64,000 nucleotides of DNA from Rikenella microfusus (GTDB lineage: Bacteria; Bacteroidota; Bacteroidia; Bacteroidales; Tenuifilaceae). The stretch spans positions 148,966 through 212,965 of the forward strand of contig DYKO01000004.1 of the NCBI GenBank assembly GCA_020722565.1. The letters are read 5' to 3'. The translations under genes were made by a program, and so were the position numbers. Positions 1 to 8,607 of the stretch are shown piece after piece (within the stretch, counting starts at the first letter, position 1; every line of letters starts with the position of its first letter). The notes beneath the pieces were generated by a model. The model was not told where the DNA came from. It was given only the letters and a program-made list of their open reading frames with translations, and ran no database searches.

Positions 1-54
1 TTTACGTACCCCGTTATTGAGAATATGATTGAGCAGATTAAGGTATTGAACCAT
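1..54 (-). CDS. thyA: Thymidylate synthase, N-terminal fragment cut by window edge
   Basis: Only the first 18 codons are in the window. The minus strand reads MVQYLNLLNHILNNGVRK, which matches the conserved start of ThyA (E. coli begins MKQYLELMQKVLDEG, followed by the RTGTGT folate-site motif). ThyA makes dTMP from dUMP using methylene-tetrahydrofolate. The catalytic part lies beyond the left edge, so integrity cannot be judged. It follows the nucleoside-recognition gene on the same strand after 62 bases and may be cotranscribed with it. The match is short but is in the right place for a start codon, so I consider thyA likely. Confidence 0.8.
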   Translation of the reverse strand, partial: MVQYLNLLNHILNNGVRK

Positions 55-116
55 GTTTTGTTTATTTTCTGCTCAAAGTTATAAAAGAAAAACGATGTGA
101 GAGATGCCTGTTGATA

Positions 117-1097
117 TCAATTTAAAACTTCACCCTGATGAATAAGATACCATCTACGCAACCACACAGCACCCAAAGCAATTACCAACCGCACCCCAAG
201 CATCCAGGGAATGGAAGCCCCAATAGCAGCAAAGAGTAGCAGGTCCTCGAGGTTGGAATGCGAAATGGCCACATGGTAATTCAACAGGTCAGCCTCCGGT
301 TTAGATATTCTACCCCGATTAACCTCTTCGAGCATAACAGCGCCACCATAGGCCAATCCTAAAGTATTGGCCACTATCCATAAGAATGTTGTTGACTCAG
401 GAAGACCCAGTATCTTAATAAATGGACTGAGCGGTATGGTTAATACGGTTATTAGATTAAATTCTCTCAGCACCTCCTGTAGCACCATCAACAGAAACAC
501 CAGAACAATAATTTTTACCACCATTCGTAGAGCAGATGCTACCCACCCCAACAGATGCGCTGAAAGAGTATTGTCTTCAACATGTTGAATTGAATGACCC
601 ATAATTGTTGGTAAATCGGGAAGTAGAGCATTAAGCATAAATGCTGACAGCAAAGCCATTCCTAAACGAAGTGCCACCATATGCCAAGCCCGGGATCCCG
701 TTCTGGATTGTACAGCAGTTTCCACAAAAAGATTATGGGCTATTAAGCTCATTACGGCAATTATGGTAATCTCGCGTAAGCTCAGTGAGAGCTGCGATAT
801 AACTGCAATAACTGAGTATATATTTAAAAATACTCCTGTAATGAAAGCCAGAACAGCAGAACCACTTAACCCAACCAAACTAAAAATAGGCGTTAACAAA
901 TCAGATAGTAAGGCCATGAATCCAATGTAGCTAAGCAAGCTAACCACAAGCGAAATCGGCAGGGTGATCTTTAATATCCAAAGGGCGGTTTTAATAGATT
1001 TGGGAAATACCGAAACAATACATCTCCCTGTTCTTAATCCAATATCCTTTAGTCCATAATTAAGAGCAACAGCAATGCCATAAATTCGTTTACGCAT
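117..1097 (-). CDS. Nucleoside recognition (Gate domain) membrane protein
   Basis: This 326-residue integral membrane protein has about eight hydrophobic segments. It shows two copies of the Gate/nucleoside-recognition pattern seen in the SpmA/SpmB and FeoB core: one near residues 40-130 and one near 190-300. The second contains the conserved turn NTLGLAYGGAV. Families with this fold are thought to move small solutes or to sit in transport complexes, but the substrate is unknown; the name comes from the domain rather than from demonstrated nucleoside binding. The neighbouring thyA gives only weak support for a nucleotide role. The ATG start at 1097 gives a short basic N-terminus before the first membrane segment. 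Confidence 0.8.
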   Translation of the reverse strand: MRKRIYGIAVALNYGLKDIGLRTGRCIVSVFPKSIKTALWILKITLPISLVVSLLSYIGFMALLSDLLTPIFSLVGLSGSAVLAFITGVFLNIYSVIAVISQLSLSLREITIIAVMSLIAHNLFVETAVQSRTGSRAWHMVALRLGMALLSAFMLNALLPDLPTIMGHSIQHVEDNTLSAHLLGWVASALRMVVKIIVLVFLLMVLQEVLREFNLITVLTIPLSPFIKILGLPESTTFLWIVANTLGLAYGGAVMLEEVNRGRISKPEADLLNYHVAISHSNLEDLLLFAAIGASIPWMLGVRLVIALGAVWLRRWYLIHQGEVLN

Positions 1098-1151
1098 CGA
1101 ATGGTTTGTTTTTTACTAAGAACATTAAAATGGATTATGGTTTAATTCAAT

Positions 1152-1174
1152 AAAAAAAGCCCGAAAACCGGGCT
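1152..1174 (-). terminator. Rho-independent terminator after tRNA-Leu
   Basis: An AGCCCG/CGGGCT stem with a short AAAA-type loop lies just 3' of the tRNA. Read on the minus strand it ends in a run of seven T residues, as expected for an intrinsic terminator of the tRNA transcript. Confidence 0.85.
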
Positions 1175-1259
1175 TGGTGCGGATAGAGGGACTCGAACCC
1201 ACACGCCTTTCGGCACTAGATCCTAAGTCTAGCGCGGCTACCAATTACGCCATATCCGC
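1175..1259 (-). tRNA. tRNA-Leu, anticodon UAG
   Basis: On the minus strand a 7-bp acceptor stem (GCGGATA paired with TATCCGC) encloses a D arm, an anticodon stem CTAGA/TCTAG and the loop CTTAGGA, which gives anticodon TAG. There is a long variable arm and a T arm with GTTCGAGTC. The 3' CCA is encoded at 1177-1175. The long variable arm and anticodon make this a leucine tRNA reading CUA. Confidence 0.95.
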
Positions 1260-1271
1260 AAAATTTCAGTG

Positions 1272-1302
1272 CAAATGTAATTAAAAAATTTTTACGTTGC
1301 AA
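1272..1302 (-). promoter_or_regulatory. Bacteroidota-type promoter for tRNA-Leu
   Basis: On the minus strand TTG (1302-1300) is followed after 20 bases by TACATTTG (1279-1272). This is a perfect match to the Bacteroidota -7 consensus TAnnTTTG, with a -33 TTG at the usual distance. It lies 12 bases from the tRNA 5' end. Confidence 0.75.
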
Positions 1303-1306
1303 GGAA

Positions 1307-2032
1307 TTACTTGCGTAATTCAAAATTTTGCCCAAGATAAAGCTTTCGCACCTGCTCGTCATTGGCTAATTCCTCAGCAGAACCAGCTTTAAGTATCTCG
1401 CCATCATATAGCAGGTATGCCCTATCGGTAATCGATAGAGTCTCGTGAACATTGTGGTCGGTAATCAAAATACCGATATTTCTATCCTTTAGGTGGGCCA
1501 CAATATTCTGTATATCCTCCACGGCAATGGGATCAACCCCTGCAAAGGGCTCATCAAGAAGAATGAATTTGGGGTCAAGTGCCAATGCTCGTGCAATTTC
1601 GGTTCTGCGTCGCTCACCACCTGAAAGTTGAATGCCTAAGCTCTTACGTATTTTCTGAAGGCCAAACTCATTCAGTAGCGATTCAAGTTTCTCGTGCTGG
1701 TACTCCTTGCTGAAGTTTGTCATTTCCAACACGGCCTTAATGTTATCTTCAACGCTGAGCTGACGAAATACTGAAGCTTCCTGAGCCAGATATCCAATGC
1801 CGCGCTGGGCTCTTTTATAAACCGGTTCCTCAGTTATTTCAATATCATCAAGATAAATTTCCCCGGCATTGGGTTTAACCAAGCCCACAATCATGTAAAA
1901 AGTAGTGGTTTTACCTGCTCCATTAGGACCGAGCAATCCAACTATTTCGCCCTGGCTAACCTCAACATTGGCACCCTTAACAACGGTGCGGGTTTTATAC
2001 CTCTTAACCAAACTATCAGTATAGAGTCGCAT
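1307..2032 (-). CDS. lptB: LPS export ABC transporter ATP-binding protein
   Basis: This 241-residue cytoplasmic ATPase powers the LptBFG complex, which extracts lipopolysaccharide from the inner membrane. Visible motifs are Walker A GPNGAGKT (35-42), a Q-loop glutamine near 84, signature LSGGE (136-140), Walker B ILLDEP (157-162) and the H-loop histidine near 193. The order and the [11 protein letters not shown] stretch after Walker B are typical of LptB rather than of LivF-like paralogues. I chose the ATG at 2032 because the family begins MxLxxxxLxKxYxxR; the reading frame is open upstream to 2140, but that extension is low-complexity. The gene stands alone, without lptF/G/A/C nearby, and is divergent from the dehydratase gene. 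Confidence 0.93.
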   Translation of the reverse strand: MRLYTDSLVKRYKTRTVVKGANVEVSQGEIVGLLGPNGAGKTTTFYMIVGLVKPNAGEIYLDDIEITEEPVYKRAQRGIGYLAQEASVFRQLSVEDNIKAVLEMTNFSKEYQHEKLESLLNEFGLQKIRKSLGIQLSGGERRRTEIARALALDPKFILLDEPFAGVDPIAVEDIQNIVAHLKDRNIGILITDHNVHETLSITDRAYLLYDGEILKAGSAEELANDEQVRKLYLGQNFELRK

Positions 2033-2169
2033 ACAATTCAACTTAAAATATTGCGTAAAAGTAAATAATTTCTGAAAGCTAAAACACCTTTTCACACTTT
2101 TAAACGAATGGGTAAAATTCCCAGACAAAAACAAGCCCAAAATTGCAATATGGTATAAAAATTGCTAAC

Positions 2170-2198
2170 TTGTGTAAAAGTATTTCTGTCTAACTTTG
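2170..2198 (+). promoter_or_regulatory. Promoter for the capD-like gene
   Basis: TTG at 2170-2172 and TAACTTTG at 2191-2198 are separated by 18 bases and match the Bacteroidota -33/-7 consensus. The start codon follows 17 bases downstream of the -7 box. Confidence 0.7.
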
Positions 2199-2214
2199 CG
2201 CCAAAACCGAAGTA

Positions 2215-4122
2215 ATGATACAACCCCCAAAACATACACCTCGCTGGATCGTCTTCCTGATCGATTTGATGATATGTTTAATTTCTATTACCTTTTCATT
2301 TTTTGTTCGGTTTGAATTTACAATCCCAATAGAATATAAGGCTCTATTCAAATCCATTATTCCGCTGGTTCTATTTATCCGGGCTATAAACTTTTTATCT
2401 TTTCGAACCTATGCCGGACTCATAAGGTACACCAGCACTAAAGACGCAGAACGAATTTTTATTGTAGTTAGCATAAGTACATTGGCCCTATTTTTAATCA
2501 ATATCATAAACTATTTTGGCATTCAGCGGTTTTTCATACCAAATTCCATCCTTTTGATCGATTACTTTATCACTACCATCTTACTGGTAGGCTCCCGTTT
2601 ATTCTATAAAGCCGTTTACTACACAATTAAGAATACCGATGCCGAAAAGGAAAACATTCTAATTGTAGGCGTTGAACATTTTGCTGCCGCTGTAAAAAGA
2701 GCAATTGACAAAGAAGCCCTTGCCGGAATAAAAATTATAGGTTTTATTGATCCCTTTAACCAACAGGGAGGGAATAAGATAGAAGATATTGAGATTCACA
2801 ATACGGGTAAAATTGAGTACCTTATCCAAAAATTTGATGTAACACGAGTCATTATTGCACAGAAAAACCTCGATCCCACCCGTAAAAATAAAATCATTGA
2901 AAGGTGTTTAAATTTAAATGTTAAAGTTCAAACCATCCCCGATCCTGCTTCATGGATAAATGGCGAGTTCAACGTAAAACAAATTAAAAACATCAATATT
3001 GAAGATCTTTTGGAGCGGCCACCAATAGTACTTGACAAAAAACGCATTCAGGAATACATCAGGGGTAAGGTTGTTTTGGTTACCGGAGCAGCGGGTTCAA
3101 TTGGAAGCGAAATGGTTAGACAAATAACCCGCTTTCATCCTCAAAAAATCATACTGTTTGATGTTGCCGAAACCCCTCTTTACGAACTTGAATTGGAACT
3201 TAGGGAAACTCTCCATTTTTACGAATTTGAGACTGTTATTGGTAGTGTTACCAACAGTTACAGACTAAACAAGTTGTTTGAAGTATTAAAACCCCAGGTG
3301 GTATTCCATGCTGCTGCCTACAAGCATGTTCCCATGATGGAGAACAACCCCTCTGAGGCAGTTTACAACAATATATATGGCACTAAATTAATTGCCGATA
3401 CTGCCGTAAAGTTTGGAGTTGAAAAGTTTGTAATGATCTCCACGGATAAAGCAGTTAACCCCACCAATGTTATGGGTGCAAGCAAGCGAATTGCAGAAAT
3501 ATACACCCAAACCCTGCACCGCAACACTAATACAAAGTTTATAACCACAAGGTTTGGTAATGTTTTAGGTTCAAACGGTTCCGTAATTCCAAGGTTTCGT
3601 AAGCAAATTGAGCATGGAGGACCCATTACCATTACCCACCCCGATATTATTCGGTATTTTATGACCATCCCAGAAGCCTGTCAGTTGGTTTTGGAAGCAG
3701 GTGCTATGGGAACTGGTGGCGAAATTTTCATTTTTGATATGGGGAAGCCAGTAAAAATTCTCGATCTAGCCAAAAAGATGATCAAGTTGTCAGGCTTAAC
3801 CTATGGAAAAGACATTCAAATTAACTTTACCGGCCTAAGACCAGGCGAGAAACTATATGAGGAGCTCCTGAACAACAAGGAAAATACAATTCCTACCTAT
3901 CATCCTAAGATCATGATTGCTAGGGTCCCAGAATATAACTACAATGAAGTTAATGCAAAGATTAACCTTCTGATTGAAACACTCCCCTCGCACAATAATT
4001 TCAAACTGGTTAGCATAATGAAAGATATTGTTCCTGAGTACATAAGTCGAAATTCTATTTTTGAAGATATTGACCGTCAAAAGAAATTTGCTTCCGATGA
4101 GCAGCAGTCAAAAACCGCTTAA
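2215..4122 (+). CDS. Membrane-bound NDP-sugar 4,6-dehydratase/epimerase (CapD/WbpM family)
   Basis: This 635-residue protein belongs to the long SDR family that includes WbpM, CapD and PglF. These enzymes dehydrate UDP-GlcNAc-type sugars as the first step toward deoxyamino sugars for O-antigen, capsule or glycoprotein glycans. Four N-terminal membrane helices (about 10-130) precede a first CoA-binding-like Rossmann domain (about 140-260). The catalytic SDR domain begins with GAAGSIGSE near 288-296. The active-site segment reads TDKAVNPTNVMGASK, with methionine (about M420) where short SDRs have tyrosine and lysine at about 424. Met in place of Tyr is a known feature of the membrane-bound group, not damage. 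It overlaps the next gene by 26 bases. Exact sugar substrate cannot be read from sequence. Confidence 0.88.
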   Translation: MIQPPKHTPRWIVFLIDLMICLISITFSFFVRFEFTIPIEYKALFKSIIPLVLFIRAINFLSFRTYAGLIRYTSTKDAERIFIVVSISTLALFLINIINYFGIQRFFIPNSILLIDYFITTILLVGSRLFYKAVYYTIKNTDAEKENILIVGVEHFAAAVKRAIDKEALAGIKIIGFIDPFNQQGGNKIEDIEIHNTGKIEYLIQKFDVTRVIIAQKNLDPTRKNKIIERCLNLNVKVQTIPDPASWINGEFNVKQIKNINIEDLLERPPIVLDKKRIQEYIRGKVVLVTGAAGSIGSEMVRQITRFHPQKIILFDVAETPLYELELELRETLHFYEFETVIGSVTNSYRLNKLFEVLKPQVVFHAAAYKHVPMMENNPSEAVYNNIYGTKLIADTAVKFGVEKFVMISTDKAVNPTNVMGASKRIAEIYTQTLHRNTNTKFITTRFGNVLGSNGSVIPRFRKQIEHGGPITITHPDIIRYFMTIPEACQLVLEAGAMGTGGEIFIFDMGKPVKILDLAKKMIKLSGLTYGKDIQINFTGLRPGEKLYEELLNNKENTIPTYHPKIMIARVPEYNYNEVNAKINLLIETLPSHNNFKLVSIMKDIVPEYISRNSIFEDIDRQKKFASDEQQSKTA

Positions 4123-4528
4123 CTTCGTTCATAGAATACCGATTCAAATACGATTTAACGACATCGATCAGCTGGCACATGTTACCAACTCAGTGTACCA
4201 GCAATATTTTGACCTTGGGCGCTTGCATTACTTTACCGATGTACTTCAGGAAAAAATGAACTGGGAGATTGAGGGACTCGTTCTTGCTAGCATTACTATC
4301 GACTACCTAACACCCATACGAATGTGGGATGAAATTGAGGTTCTAACTAAAACATGCGAGATTGGGAACAAAAGCTTAAAAATGCGGCAGGAAATAAGAA
4401 ATACCTCAACCAGAGAAATTGCCGCCACCAGCAAAGCAGTAATGGTATGTTTTAGCAGCACCTCTGGCAAATCCCAACCAATTCCTATAAGATGGCGTGA
4501 AAAAATCCTGAATTTTGAAAAGGATTAG
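4097..4528 (+). CDS. Acyl-CoA thioesterase, 4HBT hot-dog family
   Basis: This 143-residue single-domain protein has the hot-dog fold signature RFNDIDQLAHVTNSVYQQY (about 19-37). It matches the RFxDxDxxGHVxN pattern of 4-hydroxybenzoyl-CoA thioesterase and YbgC-type enzymes, with the catalytic acidic residue at D24 or D22. It probably hydrolyses an acyl-CoA thioester in the cytoplasm; chain preference is unknown. I chose ATG 4097 because the longer open frame from 4061 runs back into the dehydratase gene and does not extend the fold. The 26-base overlap suggests translational coupling with the upstream gene. Confidence 0.8.
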   Translation: MSSSQKPLNFVHRIPIQIRFNDIDQLAHVTNSVYQQYFDLGRLHYFTDVLQEKMNWEIEGLVLASITIDYLTPIRMWDEIEVLTKTCEIGNKSLKMRQEIRNTSTREIAATSKAVMVCFSSTSGKSQPIPIRWREKILNFEKD

Positions 4529-4531
4529 CCC

Positions 4532-5053
4532 CTATGCATTTAAATCAAGCAAACCCTCAGGAAGATTCATTACCACACTTTTCGCGTCTGTATCTATCTC
4601 AATAATTAGTTCATCTACTGCAGGAAGCATTACTTGCGAACCATTGGAGGTTTTAACCTCAAAAGTGGCGTTAAACGAATACTCGATATAATCAATTATT
4701 TTGCCAATAAAAACTTGATCGGCTCCATAAACCCCGTAGCCAATCAAATCGGATAAATAAATTTCATCGGATTCTTCCATCTTATGTGAGGGAACTAGCA
4801 ATCGAAGCCCTATTAGTTCTTCTCCTGCTTCAATGCTGTCTATCTCGTCGAGTTTAAGTATTGCTCTATTGTCGTTGAGCAATTTAAGAGTACTAATAAA
4901 AAAAGGAACCGGGACTCCGTCGATTTCGACAAATACCGATTCCATTTTTTCGAGGTTAAAACTGCTGGTAGAAGTAAAGTTTACCAACAGTTCGCCTTTA
5001 ATGCCATGAGTTCGTTGGATAAAACCTATCTCAATGAAACTGGCATCCCCCAT
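4532..5053 (-). CDS. rimM: 16S rRNA processing protein RimM
   Basis: This 173-residue protein binds the 30S head and assists late 16S rRNA maturation together with uS19. The N-terminal barrel domain shows IGFIQRTHGIKGE (about 9-21), the RimM hallmark. The C-terminal PRC-barrel half shows the DLIGYGVY and MLPAVDELI patterns. The ATG at 5053 is preferred over the in-frame TTG at 5062. It lies 12 bases behind rpsP on the same strand, and rpsP-rimM is a common arrangement, so both are probably transcribed from the rpsP promoter. Its 3' end meets the thioesterase gene convergently with a gap of three bases. Confidence 0.93.
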   Translation of the reverse strand: MGDASFIEIGFIQRTHGIKGELLVNFTSTSSFNLEKMESVFVEIDGVPVPFFISTLKLLNDNRAILKLDEIDSIEAGEELIGLRLLVPSHKMEESDEIYLSDLIGYGVYGADQVFIGKIIDYIEYSFNATFEVKTSNGSQVMLPAVDELIIEIDTDAKSVVMNLPEGLLDLNA

Positions 5054-5065
5054 GAGCAACAATGC

Positions 5066-5602
5066 CTAGGCGTTATCAGCGCTATCGGCCTCTGAAGATT
5101 CTGCTTCATTTTTAGCGGAAGCTTCGGCCTCTTTTGCAGCCATTTCGGCACGTTTTTTGGCAATTTCCTGAGCTCGAGCCTCGCGAACCTTTGATTCGGA
5201 TTCGAGGCGTTTCTTGTTCGACTCAAGTGCATTCTTTGACAGAGAGTCAATCTTTGCCTTAATTTTAGCCTCTTTTTGGCTAACCCAATCCTGGAATTTA
5301 GCCTCGGCCTGTTCGGGGGTTAGTGCACCTTTTTTAACACCCTCAAGAAGGTGCTTTTTCATTAAGACACCTTTGTACGAAAGGATAGCCCTACAGGTGT
5401 CAGTAGGTTGAGCGCCCTTTTGCAGCCAGTCCAATGCCCTATCAAAGTTTAATTCAATAGTAGCAGGATTAGTAAGGGGATTGTAGGAACCAATCCTCTC
5501 GATGAATCTGCCATCACGTGGCGCCCTGCTATCCGCCACAACAATATGATAGAAAGCCCTTTTCTTTCTACCATGGCGGCTTAGTCTGATTTTTACAGGC
5601 AT
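5066..5602 (-). CDS. rpsP: 30S ribosomal protein bS16 with long C-terminal tail
   Basis: Residues 1 to about 80 are a standard bS16, starting [21 protein letters not shown] and containing the [11 protein letters not shown] segment. Most bacterial bS16 proteins end near 80-90 residues, but this one runs to 178. The extra tail is rich in Ala, Glu, Lys and Ser and looks like charged helix or disorder. Such tails are common in Bacteroidota bS16, so I regard it as genuine rather than a fused gene. A clear promoter lies upstream and rimM follows. Confidence 0.95.
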   Translation of the reverse strand: MPVKIRLSRHGRKKRAFYHIVVADSRAPRDGRFIERIGSYNPLTNPATIELNFDRALDWLQKGAQPTDTCRAILSYKGVLMKKHLLEGVKKGALTPEQAEAKFQDWVSQKEAKIKAKIDSLSKNALESNKKRLESESKVREARAQEIAKKRAEMAAKEAEASAKNEAESSEADSADNA

Positions 5603-5644
5603 ACTTTACGCTTTAAGTTTAACCTACTTTTTAGTTTTTCGCCG

Positions 5645-5673
5645 CAAAGTTACACTTTTTTATTTATTGACAA
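5645..5673 (-). promoter_or_regulatory. Promoter for rpsP-rimM
   Basis: On the minus strand TTG (5673-5671) is followed after 18 bases by TAACTTTG (5652-5645), a perfect Bacteroidota -7 element. The rpsP start is 42 bases downstream. Confidence 0.75.
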
Positions 5674-5720
5674 TCAGAAAAATTATATCCAGAATTTATT
5701 TAAAGGTTTTTTGTTAAATC

Positions 5721-5750
5721 TTGCATTTTTTAAAAAAAAGTTAACCTTTG
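5721..5750 (+). promoter_or_regulatory. Probable promoter for the BASS-fusion gene
   Basis: TTG at 5721-5723 precedes TAACCTTTG at 5742-5750. The -7 box has one extra base between TA and TTTG, so the match is good but imperfect. The start codon is 37 bases downstream. Confidence 0.45.
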
Positions 5751-5787
5751 CACATGAAAGGACTCTTACTCATCAAAATATTCAGAC

Positions 5788-7170
5788 ATGACTCGAAATA
5801 CAACGTTGATTCCCTTTGTGCTGTCCCTAATGGTTACAGTAATTGCCGCTCCTGCAGAGGCAGAAAACATTGCAAAAAAAGTTAAGAGCATTCCATTGGG
5901 AAACGATACACTAAATGTAAAAATGCAACTTGGGGTGCCTACTGAAAAAATTGGAGTCTCTCGATATTACTATCAGAACAATCAAGTTGTTGTAGTTGAT
6001 AGCACTATTAAAGATATCAGGCTAGCCGAGTCGCATAAGAAAATAAAGATACGCCTGAAGCGACAACTTCGTGAACCCCATAGTGAGAATCCTATTTCAT
6101 CTTTAAGAATTGGTATGTCGGTAGCAGAAGCTATAAATCGAGCAGGACAACCCGATAGCATAGTTTTAGGAGAAGACTGGTACTACACTTCAAAGCATAG
6201 GATTGAAATATCAAACGGAAGGGTAACCCATACAGAAACCCACTTAAAAGCAACACTTGAAACACTCGACTGGATCTGGTTAAACTTCACTGAGGGAGGA
6301 CTCCTTTTTATGAATATCACACTAGCCCTAATCATGTTTGGAATTGCCATGCAGATTAAGGTTGAGCATTTCAAGTTGCTTTTGGTAAATCCTAAACCCG
6401 TTATTTTAGGTTTTGCCTCGCAGTTCTTAGCGCTACCGTTCTTAACCTTTATACTTGTCTTGGCCATAAGGCCTACCCCCAGCGTGGCAATGGGTATGTT
6501 ACTGGTTGCCGCCTGCCCCGGGGGAAATATTTCTAATTTCATATCCTCGCTGGCCAAAGGTAACGTTGCGCTTTCCATAACCCTTACTGCTATTGCCACC
6601 ATTTCGGCAATTTTCATGACTCCCTTTAACTTTGCCTTTTGGGGAAAGCTTTACTCCTCAACTTCAAATTTGGTAATCCCCATTCAGATTGATACATGGG
6701 AAATGATTAAAACCGTATTGATACTACTAGGAATCCCGGTTTTCTTAGGAATGCTGTTTACCTACTTTTTTCCAAAAACAGCAGATCGAATTTCGAAACC
6801 CTTTAAGGTGTTCTCAATAATTGCATTCATTGGATTTGTGGTAGCAGCCCTTGCTGCAAATTTTGGATATTTTCTAAAGTACATTCACCTGATTGCACTA
6901 ATTGTCATACTACATAATGCTCTAGGGCTGGCTGCTGGCTACCTAATTCCTACACTATTTAAAATCAACGAGCAAGACCGACGAACCATATCCATTGAAA
7001 CAGGCATTCAGAACTCAGGACTAGGATTGGTTCTTATTTTCAACCCAAATCTATTTGACGGTCTTGGTGGAATGGCCGTTATTGCTGCATTCTGGGGCAT
7101 CTGGCATATAATATCGGGACTCGGCATAGCTTACTACTGGGCACGTAAACCTTTAGATACTAACGCTTAA
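5788..7170 (+). CDS. Bile acid:sodium symporter-family transporter with N-terminal BamE-like domain
   Basis: This 460-residue protein is a two-part fusion. Residues 1-25 form a Sec signal ending in AEA. Residues about 33-78 and 104-148 look like two BamE/SmpA-type units: the second has the GMSVAEAINRAGQPD helix-turn, an aromatic WYY strand and NGRV, while the first is degenerate. From about 165 to the end are some eight or nine membrane helices of the BASS/SBF transporter family, with the signature segments ACPGGNISN (about 242-250) and ETGIQNSGLGL (near 404). BASS proteins cotransport organic anions with sodium; the substrate here is unknown. The periplasmic head may sense or dock something in the envelope. 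The gene is followed after 14 bases by the acyltransferase. Confidence 0.8.
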   Translation: MTRNTTLIPFVLSLMVTVIAAPAEAENIAKKVKSIPLGNDTLNVKMQLGVPTEKIGVSRYYYQNNQVVVVDSTIKDIRLAESHKKIKIRLKRQLREPHSENPISSLRIGMSVAEAINRAGQPDSIVLGEDWYYTSKHRIEISNGRVTHTETHLKATLETLDWIWLNFTEGGLLFMNITLALIMFGIAMQIKVEHFKLLLVNPKPVILGFASQFLALPFLTFILVLAIRPTPSVAMGMLLVAACPGGNISNFISSLAKGNVALSITLTAIATISAIFMTPFNFAFWGKLYSSTSNLVIPIQIDTWEMIKTVLILLGIPVFLGMLFTYFFPKTADRISKPFKVFSIIAFIGFVVAALAANFGYFLKYIHLIALIVILHNALGLAAGYLIPTLFKINEQDRRTISIETGIQNSGLGLVLIFNPNLFDGLGGMAVIAAFWGIWHIISGLGIAYYWARKPLDTNA

Positions 7171-7184
7171 ATATTATTGTTTTT

Positions 7185-8534
7185 ATGCCTACCAATCGCG
7201 AACGTATAGAGGAATGGTCGTTAGCCTACTACTTGCTTCGATTTTATCAGAATATAATGTTTCGGTTTTACTTTAAAACCGAGATCGTGGGTTTGGAAAA
7301 ATTATCGCCCAATACAACCTATATCTTTGCACCTAATCACCAGAATGCCCTTATCGACGCCCTAGCCATGCTTACCCTGAACCACCGATGGCAGCCAGTT
7401 TTTCTGGCCCGAGCTGATATCTTTAAGAAACCTCTGGTTTCTAAGATTCTAACCTTTCTGAAAATAATGCCCGTTTACCGAATACGCGACGGTTACGAAA
7501 ACCTATCGCTGAACGATCGGATTTTCCTTAAAACCATGGATATTATCCGCAATCGGAATGGGTTGGTGATTCTTCCCGAGGGAAACCACGATGGGCATAA
7601 ACGCCTAAGAGTGCTAAAAAAGGGAATTGCCCGTATTGCCTTCCAAACCGAGGATGCTGCCAATGGTGAGCTCAACATACATATTGTTCCGGTGGGTTTG
7701 GAATATAGCAACTATGTGCGCTACCGAAGTCGCCTACTAATAAGAATTGGTGATCCCTTCCCAGTGAAGAAATACCTCGAACTTTACCGCCAGAATAAGG
7801 CACAGGCCTACAATGCCTTAATTGCGGAGCTATCAGATAGGATGAAACAGGAAATGATTCATATTGATACTGAAGAATTTTACGATGAATACATGCTTCT
7901 GCTCGATCTTTACCCTAAACAAATCATTAAAGAAAAGAATCTATCCAAAACACAAAACCAACTTTTTTACGTTCGGAAAAAAATCATTTCAGCACTAGAT
8001 ACTCTTGAACAGAAAAATCTAACGGGCTTTCAAAAACTTATGAAACAAGCTAAAGATTTAGGAGAAGTACTATCTAAATACAAAATAAAACCAAAAGCAT
8101 TGAAACTTGAACCTGTTAAAGTTTTAAATCTTCTGTGGATTTTGCCACTTTTAATTATTCTATCGTCTTTTGCCCTTTATGGTTTTATAAATCATTTAAT
8201 ACCCATAGTTTTTCCGTTCCTTCTCAGCAAAAAATTTGAGGATGTTCAGTTTCACAGTTCTGTTCGCCATGCAGCCAGCCTTTTGCTTATTCTCATATTT
8301 TACCCTGTTCAAGTATTAGTAGTGGGTATCGCTAGCGAAAGCACTTCGCTCTCTTTGCTTTACTTCATATCGCTACCCCTTTCGGCAGTAATCCTGTATT
8401 GCTGGCGGAAATATTTTTATAAGGCGATGGAAATAACCCGGGTAGCCAAAATTTTGATAAATCAACCCAAAGAGGCAAAAAGAATTAATACCTTGTACAA
8501 TAATATTATGGCAGTAACAATAGAAACAGACTGA
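7185..8534 (+). CDS. Glycerol-phosphate acyltransferase-like protein (PlsC superfamily)
   Basis: This 449-residue protein has an N-terminal acyltransferase domain and a C-terminal membrane region. The catalytic block reads NHQNALID with His52 and Asp58, an H-x5-D spacing instead of the usual H-x4-D of PlsC. The same longer spacing is seen in the eukaryotic Gpt2/Sct1-type group. The substrate block LPEGNHDG near 128-135 replaces the usual PEGTRS. Residues about 310-420 carry four hydrophobic segments, followed by a short tail. The likely role is acylating glycerol-3-phosphate or a related lipid at the inner membrane; the acyl acceptor is not certain. It lies 14 bases after the BASS fusion, probably in one operon. 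Confidence 0.75.
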   Translation: MPTNRERIEEWSLAYYLLRFYQNIMFRFYFKTEIVGLEKLSPNTTYIFAPNHQNALIDALAMLTLNHRWQPVFLARADIFKKPLVSKILTFLKIMPVYRIRDGYENLSLNDRIFLKTMDIIRNRNGLVILPEGNHDGHKRLRVLKKGIARIAFQTEDAANGELNIHIVPVGLEYSNYVRYRSRLLIRIGDPFPVKKYLELYRQNKAQAYNALIAELSDRMKQEMIHIDTEEFYDEYMLLLDLYPKQIIKEKNLSKTQNQLFYVRKKIISALDTLEQKNLTGFQKLMKQAKDLGEVLSKYKIKPKALKLEPVKVLNLLWILPLLIILSSFALYGFINHLIPIVFPFLLSKKFEDVQFHSSVRHAASLLLILIFYPVQVLVVGIASESTSLSLLYFISLPLSAVILYCWRKYFYKAMEITRVAKILINQPKEAKRINTLYNNIMAVTIETD

Positions 8535-8562
8535 TTCTAATTTTCTGTGCGAACAGCAAAAT

Positions 8563-8590
8563 TTAAGGCGCCTCTTGGCGCCTTAATTAT
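8563..8590. terminator. Bidirectional terminator between converging genes
   Basis: TTAAGGCGCC and GGCGCCTTAA form a strong palindromic hairpin with a CTCTT-like apex between the acyltransferase (plus) and the cDPG-synthetase-like gene (minus). Flanking T- and A-rich bases allow it to serve both strands. Confidence 0.7.
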
Positions 8591-8607
8591 TTATCCCTCA
8601 TTAATTG

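Noticed and set aside
4061..4096. Longer N-terminus for the thioesterase
   Set aside because: The extra 12 codons overlap the dehydratase coding end and add nothing to the hot-dog fold; ATG 4097 fits better.
2215..4122. Catalytic damage in the dehydratase because Tyr is replaced by Met
   Set aside because: Met at this position is characteristic of the membrane-bound WbpM-type group.
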